Source: M2408 sp046303515 (GTDB taxonomy: Bacteria; Bacteroidota; Bacteroidia; Flavobacteriales_D; Crocinitomicaceae). Taken from it: a stretch of 10,609 nucleotides of DNA. The stretch lies in NCBI GenBank assembly GCA_046303515.1, contig JBKCGI010000041.1:1-10609 (forward strand), read 5' to 3'. Both the position numbers and the translations under genes were made by a program. Each line of letters begins with the position of its first letter. Position 1 is the first letter of the stretch. This document shows, piece by piece, positions 1 through 6,618 of the stretch. Under the pieces are notes generated by a model. That model was not told the origin of the DNA, searched no databases, and saw nothing but the letters and a program-made list of their open reading frames with translations.

Positions 1-1058
1 ACAGATTGGGAACGCAATTGATTTATGAGCATAAAAAACACAGATTATCAGGAGGAGTTCGATACCGCGACGTTCAAATTGACAACACCAATTTTTTCTT
101 AGACACAACAATCAATCAACATGTAAAAAACTTTTTACCAAGAGCAAGATATGTGTATAAAATCTCACAACATAATCGTTTTGTAATCAATTACAACACC
201 TCTTCTTCTCAACCAAGTATTAATCAATTGCAACCGGTTTTAGACAATACGAATCCAAATAGAATAACTGTTGGTAATCCGAATTTGAGACCGAATTATG
301 TGCATTCGTTTAGTTCGTCTTATAATTTTTACAAACCCCTTTCTGGAACACATTTTTGGTCATCTTTAAACCATTCAATTACGAATGACGCATTTGGAAA
401 TAGTACCGATTTTGATTCTCTAGGAAGAATTACTTCAATGACGATTAATGTAGACGGAAACACGTCGTCAAGTTTAAACTTTGGTGGTGGTTTTCCGATT
501 TTCAAAAAATTAATTGAAGTTTTTCCAAATGTGAATATGGCATACGCGAAGACAATTTCAATGGTAAATGGGGAAGAGAATGTAACTCGAACAAGGAATG
601 TAGGTGCAGGAGCAGAGTTTAGAATAGAACGAGATTCTGTTGAGTTTTCAATCGGAGGAAAATATTCATACAACTCACCGACGAATACAATTAGTACAAT
701 GTCTTCTCAACCGTTCTCAAGTCAAAGTTACGATGCCAAATTCTTGTGGAAATTACCTAAAGGATTTTTTATCGAAACAGATGCAACCTACACCATCAAT
801 TCACAACGAGCTCAAGGATATGATTTGAATTTTTTCATTTGGAACGCATCAATTGCAAAAAGTTTCTTGAAAAATCAAAATTTAATAACCACTGTGCATG
901 TTTACGATATTTTAAACCAAAACATTAGTGCGAATCGTTTCGTGAACGCAAACGTTATTACAGATACGAAATCAATCATTATTGCGCGCTACTTCATGTT
1001 TCGTGTGACTTATAAATTTAACAGTAATAAAACCAAAGAAGCAGATGACTTTTTCTAA
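1..1058 (+). CDS. TonB-receptor-like outer membrane beta-barrel protein, C-terminal part (5' end outside window)
   Basis: The reading frame is open from the left edge with no stop, so this is the C-terminal ~350 residues of a longer protein. A TTG at position 6 is not a credible start. The sequence is a run of amphipathic beta strands rich in Asn, Ser, Thr and aromatics, without helices. The segment PSINQLQPVLDNTNP followed shortly by GNPNLRPNY (about residues 70-98) is the signature of the 'outer membrane protein beta-barrel family' related to TonB-dependent receptors. YDILNQN near the end and the last strand YFMFRVTYKFN also fit that family. The protein should sit in the outer membrane. In full-length relatives a carboxypeptidase-like domain and a plug precede the barrel, but neither is visible here. 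The substrate cannot be inferred. The gene overlaps the downstream GLPGLI gene by 14 bp, which suggests an operon. Family is confident; exact role is unknown. Confidence 0.85.
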   Translation, partial: RLGTQLIYEHKKHRLSGGVRYRDVQIDNTNFFLDTTINQHVKNFLPRARYVYKISQHNRFVINYNTSSSQPSINQLQPVLDNTNPNRITVGNPNLRPNYVHSFSSSYNFYKPLSGTHFWSSLNHSITNDAFGNSTDFDSLGRITSMTINVDGNTSSSLNFGGGFPIFKKLIEVFPNVNMAYAKTISMVNGEENVTRTRNVGAGAEFRIERDSVEFSIGGKYSYNSPTNTISTMSSQPFSSQSYDAKFLWKLPKGFFIETDATYTINSQRAQGYDLNFFIWNASIAKSFLKNQNLITTVHVYDILNQNISANRFVNANVITDTKSIIIARYFMFRVTYKFNSNKTKEADDFF

Positions 1059-1764
1059 ATCACTTTCGCTTGTAGTTGTAATCTTCATTACTAACTTCAG
1101 TTTTTCTCAAATTACGGCTGGCAAAATCACGTATGAGCGAAAAACCAATTTAATGAAAAAATTTACCGACGAAAGAGCAAAACGTTGGATAAATGAAAGT
1201 AACAAGAATGTTATTGATGTTTTTGAATTGTATTTCAACGATTCGATGACAGCTTTTATCCCTGTTGAAGATCCAACGAAACAAGGGATGATGGCTATGG
1301 CAACCAATAAAAATACCGTGGTTCAGAACTTAAATTCTAAAACCAGATTATCTGTTTTAAATATTTGGGGAGACAAAGCTTATGTGCAAGATTCCATGAT
1401 CAATCGTCAGTGGAAAATTACTGAAAACAAACGTAAAATTGGAAAATACGATTGTAAGAAAGCAATTTATCAAATGAATGATACAACTCGTATTTATGCT
1501 TGGTTTTGCGAAGAAATTATTCCTTCTATCGGACCAGAAACTTTTCGTGGATTACCTGGAGCAATTTTAGGTTTGGCAACAGAAGATGGTGGAGTGGTTT
1601 ATTTTGCCAAAAAAGTGGAAGTAATGACTCCAGAATTTGACAAAATTGTTCCAAAACCAGGTAAAAAAGTCTATACCGATAAAGAAATCAGAACCAAATT
1701 ACAGGCAGAAATTGGAGATAAACCTTGGGGTAAGGGTATTGTGGAAGAATTATTTATGTGGTAA
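1045..1764 (+). CDS. GLPGLI family protein
   Basis: This is a 239-residue exported protein with a signal peptide (residues 1-22, hydrophobic VVVIFITNF core, ending SFSQ). The family hallmarks appear in order: WKITENKRKIGKYDCKKA at about 123-140, the AWFCEEIIPSIGP segment at 152-164, and the name-giving motif as GLPGAI at 169-174, one residue different from GLPGLI, followed by LGL. Two cysteines (137 and 155) flank the core. GLPGLI proteins are found in Bacteroidota and have no established biochemical function. They are often encoded next to outer-membrane barrel genes, as here. The ATG at 1045 lies inside the last codons of the upstream barrel gene in another frame and is followed directly by a good signal peptide. 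Translational coupling is the simplest reading. Periplasmic or envelope location is inferred from the signal peptide. Confidence 0.9.
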   Translation: MTFSKSLSLVVVIFITNFSFSQITAGKITYERKTNLMKKFTDERAKRWINESNKNVIDVFELYFNDSMTAFIPVEDPTKQGMMAMATNKNTVVQNLNSKTRLSVLNIWGDKAYVQDSMINRQWKITENKRKIGKYDCKKAIYQMNDTTRIYAWFCEEIIPSIGPETFRGLPGAILGLATEDGGVVYFAKKVEVMTPEFDKIVPKPGKKVYTDKEIRTKLQAEIGDKPWGKGIVEELFMW

Positions 1765-1782
1765 GCTAAGTTTGCTTATCAC
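1758..1782. terminator. Hairpin spanning both stop codons of convergent genes (weak bidirectional terminator candidate)
   Basis: The arms GTGGTAAGC (1758-1766) and GCTTATCAC (1774-1782) pair over 9 bp with one G-T wobble and a 7-base loop. The stem contains the TAA of the GLPGLI gene and the TGA of the DUF1573 gene. No real U-tract follows on either strand, so intrinsic termination would be weak. It is the only candidate structure in a 14-bp convergent gap. Confidence 0.4.
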
Positions 1783-2276
1783 TTCACAAAAGCACGGATC
1801 GATAACTCAGAACTTTTTGGATTTGTATTTGCCAATACAGTTACAGTTTTGATGATTTCATTTACTTGTCCTGGTTTAGGATGAAAACCAACTTCTATAT
1901 AATCTGATTGTCCTGGAGGAATTGGTTTTTCTGGTTTGTGAGGTGTTGTACAACCGCAACTAGCAGAAACACTTTCAATAATCAAAGGATTTTTTCCTGT
2001 ATTGGTAACCTTGAATTTACACAAGTTTTCAGAATCTGGTTTTACATTTCCATAATCGTGTCTTATTTTGTCGAAAGATAAAGTTGTTAAAGTTCTTTCT
2101 TCTTCTTCTTTTTTACGTTTTTCTTCTGCTTCAAACTCTGCCAATTCTTTTTTCAACTCAGCCTCTGATTGTCCACCAGCTGCAATTGTTGAAACGACTT
2201 CTCCCGAATTTTTCTTTTCTTCCGAACAAGAAAATGTAAAAACTGAAATAGTAGCGAATAAAAATATTTTTTTCAT
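1779..2276 (-). CDS. DUF1573 domain-containing lipoprotein
   Basis: This is a 165-residue protein. It starts with a short lipoprotein-type signal (MKKIFLFATI core, then FTFSC with the acylated Cys probably at 17). The -3 residue is Thr, which is atypical, but Bacteroidota lipoboxes are relaxed. The residues after the Cys are SEEKK, an acidic stretch resembling the lipoprotein export signals described in Flavobacteriia, so surface exposure is possible. Residues ~36-62 are almost all Glu, Lys, Ala and Arg, predicting a charged helical tether. Residues ~65-163 form a DUF1573 Ig-like domain, with DYGNVKP at its start, TNTGKNPLII, the family hallmark SCGCT at 106-110, and PPGQS then VGFHPKPG. The domain's function is unknown. 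The two Cys of CGC could form a disulfide or a metal site, which is speculative. The gene converges on the GLPGLI gene and appears to be transcribed alone. Confidence 0.9.
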   Translation of the reverse strand: MKKIFLFATISVFTFSCSEEKKNSGEVVSTIAAGGQSEAELKKELAEFEAEEKRKKEEEERTLTTLSFDKIRHDYGNVKPDSENLCKFKVTNTGKNPLIIESVSASCGCTTPHKPEKPIPPGQSDYIEVGFHPKPGQVNEIIKTVTVLANTNPKSSELSIRAFVK

Positions 2277-2396
2277 ATGTAAATAATTTGTTTTTTAAAG
2301 GTCAAATGGAATACGCCATGTTATTTTCATCGTTGCTTGCGCAATTTGTATGCATGGCTATTTCATAATCTTAAGCATTAAAAAAATTAGTTGACA

Positions 2397-2404
2397 CAAA
2401 AATA
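2397..2404 (-). promoter_or_regulatory. Candidate -7 box for the DUF1573 gene
   Basis: On the minus strand this reads TATTTTTG, an exact match to the Bacteroidota -7 consensus TAnnTTTG. I find no TTG/TTTG -33 element at the usual 17-23 bp spacing. Transcription would start near 2391 and give a leader of about 115 nt before the ATG at 2276. No Shine-Dalgarno-like sequence precedes the ATG, as is normal in this phylum. Such short AT-rich matches arise by chance, so confidence is modest. Confidence 0.35.
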
Positions 2405-2443
2405 CAAATTCCGAAACAAGAATAAAAAATTTAACTAAAAATT

Positions 2444-2471
2444 AAAAAAAAAGCGACCATTTCTGATCGCT
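2444..2471 (-). terminator. Rho-independent terminator of the 1346-aa T9SS protein gene
   Basis: On the minus strand, AGCGATC and GGTCGCT form a 7-bp stem with one G-T wobble and a 6-base loop (AGAAAT), followed by an uninterrupted run of eight T. It begins 26 bp after the TAA of the large minus-strand gene. This is the clearest terminator in the window and separates that gene from the DUF1573 gene downstream on the same strand. Confidence 0.85.
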
Positions 2472-2497
2472 GTAATTATAAGATAAAGGAATTTGTA

Positions 2498-5400
2498 TTA
2501 CTTCAATTCTAATTTTTGAACTTCAACAACTTGTTTATCGATTAGAATTTTTACCAAATACAAACCTTTGTGCATTTCAGCTAAATTGATTTGCTCACCA
2601 TTGGTGTTTTCAAAAGTATTTTGATACACTAATTTACCAGCTAAATCATAGATATTAATATCCATTACACCGTCAGGAATATTGGCAAAATCTAGGTTGA
2701 CTAGACCTGTTGATGGATTTGGGTAGATTTTTGCTAAAAATGTTGCTTGATTTTGAATGATGATTTCATTATTAGGTTCAGTACTAAAATTACCTTTTTC
2801 AATTGGATAATAATATATAGTATCACTAACGATAGAATCGCGCACATCTGCTAAATAAGAATCTATTTTCTTTCTGATGTTGTCGTTTAATGAACCGTTT
2901 TTAATGATTATTAAGTTTTGTTCAAACGATTGTTCAGTTTCAAAGGCAATTTTGCGATCGTCAAATGAAGCAATATTGATTTCGATTGCTGTCAGTTGAT
3001 TTCTTTCTACACTATTATCTCTTGTTAAAATTTTAGTTCGTGTTTCAATTTGTTTTTGAACATTTTTATCACGTAAATAGATATCAAATAATTCTAAATC
3101 TGCTTCTAAAGTATTCCTACCTTCAAGAATTGCAATTGCATTTGTATGATTTAAATCTTCAAAATCAGTTAAACTTTCCGTTATGATACTATTCTCTAAT
3201 GCTCTTTTCTCCTTTTCCATTTCAGCAATTTGTTTTTGGAGCACAAGTCTTGGATTTTCACCAGTTTGTTTTGCATTGATTTGATTCCTAGATCCTACTG
3301 GCATAGAAACAAATTCAAGTTTATCTTTAATTCGCTTATTCAATGCAGAATTCAAAATTAAAATTTGTTTTAGTTGACCTGAATTTGGATTTCTATCCAT
3401 AAATGCTTCCAAGATATCATCTGATAGATATGGTGAACGCGAAACCAATTCTTGCACCATTTGACCTAAATTGTTATTTCTAACACCATTCAATAAATCT
3501 TCTGAACTACCTAAATCCAACTTTAATTTAAGAGCAGCAATTTCTTCATTGATGTTATTGATATTTTGGTGAATACCACTTAAGCCAGCACCAGGATTAA
3601 TAATATTAGAAGGACAACCGGTTGTTGTCATGTAAACAGGTTGACTATTGTTATTTATTGCTGGTATTGGATGTACAATTCCTGTTATAGATTGCGAAGT
3701 TGAAGTTGTTATTGAATTTGGAAAATGATTACTGTTCTGAAGATACACATAATCTACAAGTTGAGAATTATAAACCCTAAAATCGTGTTGAGAGGGTTCG
3801 TTATTTAAACTTAAAGAAAATTGATTTCTAGCTGCATATAATACTGGATTTGCAGTGATAACAGTCCCTTGATTTCTATCAATTATACCATTTACAACAA
3901 AAAAATCATGGTCCTTAGTTTCATAAAAACGATTACATTTCCACTGTAAGCCTTGCATTTCACTTGCGTTTCCACCATTGTCAACTAAATCCGTTATCAA
4001 AACACCATTTATATGTTCACTTTGACCTCCAACCAGAAGGCGAGTAAAATCATTTTTATATATTAAGTTTTTAGCTACACCCGAGTTGTTGGCAATTATA
4101 CCATAAGTTAGTGCCTGGCTGAAAGGTACATTGGGATTATCTATGTTAAAGAATGTGTTTTCTTGAACAAAATAACCTGTACTTCTATTCAAGTAGAGAC
4201 CGTAAGTTTGAAATGTTTTGTCAATGATTCGAAATTCATTTCTTGAAATTTTTTCCTTTGTTGCATACAAAGCGTAAATTCCTCGGTAGTTTCTTTCAAA
4301 TAATGAACGATCAATGACAAATGGACTTCCATTATAATTGAAAACGTTTGCACCAAAGTTTAACCCGAAAAATTTATTTTTGGTCATTGATGTGCAATTT
4401 AAATCAGCGCACCATGGTATTACAGAAAAATTGGAATTACGGGCATAAATTCCTGTTCCAAGATTGTTTAATCCTGAAAATTCTGACATTAAATTATTAA
4501 ATTCATTACCAATAAATTTAATACCATTTGTATTTTGAACAAAGGCATGTGTATTGAAGGCATAAGATGTGTTTTTTAATGGTGCATTCCATTCAAATTT
4601 ACATTTGGTAAATAAACTTACTGAGTTCATTTGCGTGTATGGAGCAAATTTTACACCAACATAATTGTTTAAAAAGGATGAATTTGAAGCAACAATAATG
4701 CCCCCACCTGTGCCAACGAGTGGCGTTGAAGTACCGAGAGTTGGATTTGAACGTTGTGCGTTTAAAGCACCATAAAAAGCATGTTCAATTGTTGAATTGT
4801 TATTTAAAACTAATCGACCTTGTTTTGAAGAACCTATGTTTCCTTGTGGTAAAGTAGTATTACCCCAAACTTCAACTCCTAACCACATATCGTCTTCACA
4901 ACGTAAATCAGCAGTAAATTTTGAGTTTATTAAGGTTAATTTACCTCCATTGGTTGAACTTGTTCCATTTTCTACTATAACCTTAGCTGTCGGAGCAAAA
5001 ACAAAAGTCATGTTTTGGATTGTTAAATTTACTCCAGCAGGAATTCTAAGTTCATCCTTGATATAAACAGTGTTACTTAGAGAAGTTGAAAATGGATTAT
5101 TGTTTAAATTACCGAAAGTGTTCGGTTGCCAAGTAGATGAAACACAAGCTTCATAATTAGATGCATCATAACCAATATATTTTAACTGGGTATAATCCAT
5201 GTTATCGATTTGGTCAGGAAGTTGATAGTAGCGGCGCAAATTTGTTTGATTTACATTAAGCTCTACACCATAATTAAATGAATTTGTAAAATTTAATATT
5301 GTACTAAAACTACCTGTTCCTGGGTTGTCAGGCAATGAGTAGTTTAAAATTCCATTTCCATAAGCGAGCATTAATGACCTAACAAACACATTTGGTGAAA

Positions 5401-6538
5401 CTTCTATTTTTCTAGACTCTATTTCAGAGTTTTGAACATTGAAATTACTTGGTACTATAATATTATTGATGCTGTTATTTAACAAATTAATATACTTGAA
5501 CTGTCCAGAAACGAGAGAGGAAGTCAAGTGCGTAAAATACAAGTAATCACCATTTGGCGAAAACTCTAAACCTTTTACATATGCTCTTTGATTTTCATCA
5601 ATGACATAGTCATTTAAAGAAAAAGCTCTATATGAAATTTGTGATGAAAAATCAGGATTGTATTCGTAAATATAAATATCTGAATTAGCACCAGAGTTTT
5701 CATTAACTGCAATTTTTTTATTTTTAGTCACAGGATCTACAAATATTTCCATTATTGGTCGCGATCCTAGAGCGGCATTTGGCGCAATAGTTTTGTCAAT
5801 TCTATTTACAGCTTCAATACCTCCATTTCCAATTTTTACTACTAAAAATTGAGTTGTTAGTGAAAATACAACATAGTAATGGCCGTCATCTTGCAATTCA
5901 GTGGAAGCAATAGCTGGTGTTGCCCATCTTTGACTCCCTAGTGCTGTAATTTCTGTGCCGTTTAAATTGGGAAATAATCCAGGATTACTTTGACCAATTT
6001 GTGAATACAAACTGTAATTTTGTACTATTGTCTCAGATGCAGTATTGTAAACTGTTATAATTGGACTTGTAGCAATTGCTTGAGTTCCTTCTGCAAATCT
6101 ATTTGTTAAAAGATAATATTGATCACAATCACCTGGATCTGGCACAATTGTAATTTCATTAGCACCATAAGCTCTGTAACTGCCATCATCGGTTCCAGGC
6201 ATTATACCTCTTGTAATACCTTTTGAGTTATAAATGATCCCATCAACAACAAAAAATAAAATTCTTCCATTGGTGTCCAACATCATATTACTCGCTCCCA
6301 TCGCTAATTGCCCATCATATCCATACTGTACGAATTCTGGATCATTGGTAACTATATTAGGGTTTGAGCAATCTCCTGGATTCAAAGAAATTGTGGTTGG
6401 GATGGGTAAGGTTTTTAAAATAGGAGATCCCAATAAATTATCAATATAATACGGAGGATTGATAACTGCATGATTCTGAGAAAAAAGCTTTATACTACAG
6501 AGTAATATTAAACTCATCGATAATAATTTCATTTTCAT
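2498..6538 (-). CDS. Large secreted surface protein: propeller-like region, parallel beta-helix, helical linker, T9SS type A sorting domain
   Basis: This is a 1346-residue exported protein. Residues 1-21 are a signal peptide (LLSMSLILLC core, ending LFSQ). Residues ~22-460 look like a beta-propeller: short strands with repeat-like phrases such as GRILFFVVDGIIYN, the blade motif GLEFSPNGDYLYFT, and LPDQIDNMDY. Residues ~480-940 have the short Asn-rich strands of a right-handed parallel beta-helix (for example LTLINSKFT, FVIDRSLFERNYRGIYAL, EKISRNEFRII). Residues ~980-1230 are mostly helical and charged, with a SPYLSDDILEAF segment and a coiled-coil-like EMEKEKRALENS stretch. Residues ~1271-1346 are a T9SS type A C-terminal domain: IYPNPSTG, INIYDLAGKLVYQ, and a final KGLYLVKI strand. 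The protein is therefore expected to cross the outer membrane by T9SS and be anchored or released there. No catalytic residues are recognisable, so adhesin, matrix or glycan-binding roles are only guesses. MKMK offers two possible start ATGs; I used the first. Confidence 0.9.
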   Translation of the reverse strand: MKMKLLSMSLILLCSIKLFSQNHAVINPPYYIDNLLGSPILKTLPIPTTISLNPGDCSNPNIVTNDPEFVQYGYDGQLAMGASNMMLDTNGRILFFVVDGIIYNSKGITRGIMPGTDDGSYRAYGANEITIVPDPGDCDQYYLLTNRFAEGTQAIATSPIITVYNTASETIVQNYSLYSQIGQSNPGLFPNLNGTEITALGSQRWATPAIASTELQDDGHYYVVFSLTTQFLVVKIGNGGIEAVNRIDKTIAPNAALGSRPIMEIFVDPVTKNKKIAVNENSGANSDIYIYEYNPDFSSQISYRAFSLNDYVIDENQRAYVKGLEFSPNGDYLYFTHLTSSLVSGQFKYINLLNNSINNIIVPSNFNVQNSEIESRKIEVSPNVFVRSLMLAYGNGILNYSLPDNPGTGSFSTILNFTNSFNYGVELNVNQTNLRRYYQLPDQIDNMDYTQLKYIGYDASNYEACVSSTWQPNTFGNLNNNPFSTSLSNTVYIKDELRIPAGVNLTIQNMTFVFAPTAKVIVENGTSSTNGGKLTLINSKFTADLRCEDDMWLGVEVWGNTTLPQGNIGSSKQGRLVLNNNSTIEHAFYGALNAQRSNPTLGTSTPLVGTGGGIIVASNSSFLNNYVGVKFAPYTQMNSVSLFTKCKFEWNAPLKNTSYAFNTHAFVQNTNGIKFIGNEFNNLMSEFSGLNNLGTGIYARNSNFSVIPWCADLNCTSMTKNKFFGLNFGANVFNYNGSPFVIDRSLFERNYRGIYALYATKEKISRNEFRIIDKTFQTYGLYLNRSTGYFVQENTFFNIDNPNVPFSQALTYGIIANNSGVAKNLIYKNDFTRLLVGGQSEHINGVLITDLVDNGGNASEMQGLQWKCNRFYETKDHDFFVVNGIIDRNQGTVITANPVLYAARNQFSLSLNNEPSQHDFRVYNSQLVDYVYLQNSNHFPNSITTSTSQSITGIVHPIPAINNNSQPVYMTTTGCPSNIINPGAGLSGIHQNINNINEEIAALKLKLDLGSSEDLLNGVRNNNLGQMVQELVSRSPYLSDDILEAFMDRNPNSGQLKQILILNSALNKRIKDKLEFVSMPVGSRNQINAKQTGENPRLVLQKQIAEMEKEKRALENSIITESLTDFEDLNHTNAIAILEGRNTLEADLELFDIYLRDKNVQKQIETRTKILTRDNSVERNQLTAIEINIASFDDRKIAFETEQSFEQNLIIIKNGSLNDNIRKKIDSYLADVRDSIVSDTIYYYPIEKGNFSTEPNNEIIIQNQATFLAKIYPNPSTGLVNLDFANIPDGVMDINIYDLAGKLVYQNTFENTNGEQINLAEMHKGLYLVKILIDKQVVEVQKLELK

Positions 6539-6560
6539 AAGTAAAGATTAAATATTCAGC

Positions 6561-6593
6561 CAAAGTTGATAAAAAAAAAAACATAGTTTGCAA
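6561..6593 (-). promoter_or_regulatory. Candidate promoter of the large type A protein, with a poly(A/T) spacer
   Basis: On the minus strand, TTG (6591-6593) and CAACTTTG (6561-6568) are 22 bp apart. This fits the Bacteroidota -33/-7 arrangement with one mismatch in the -7 box (C for the first T). The spacer contains an 11-base homopolymer (A on the plus strand, 6571-6581). Transcription would begin near 6555 and give a leader of under 20 nt before the ATG at 6538. Confidence 0.4.
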
Positions 6594-6614
6594 GAAAAAT
6601 TTTACTTATTTTTG
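6587..6614 (+). promoter_or_regulatory. Candidate promoter of the type B protein (possible leaderless start)
   Basis: TTTG (6587-6590) and TATTTTTG (6607-6614, exact TAnnTTTG) are separated by 16 bp, slightly shorter than the usual 17-23. Only four bases separate the -7 box from the ATG at 6619, so the transcript should start at or next to the A of that ATG. The start is well supported because a good signal peptide begins there. The A11 run lies just upstream of the -33 box. Confidence 0.5.
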
Positions 6615-6618
6615 TAGA

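Noticed and set aside
329..673. 114-residue minus-strand ORF inside the barrel gene
   Set aside because: It is antisense to a strongly recognisable outer-membrane barrel and has no domain of its own.
2068..2286. 72-residue plus-strand ORF opposite the DUF1573 gene
   Set aside because: Its Ser/Phe-rich composition is just the antisense of the Glu/Lys-rich tether and signal peptide codons.
4797..5066. 89-residue plus-strand ORF inside the large T9SS gene
   Set aside because: It is a shadow of the beta-helix coding region and has no export signal, domain or promoter of its own.
3900..5100. Possible polysaccharide lyase activity from the beta-helix
   Set aside because: The fold resembles pectate-lyase-type helices, but no catalytic Asp/Lys/Arg constellation could be recognised, and many non-enzymatic surface proteins share the fold.
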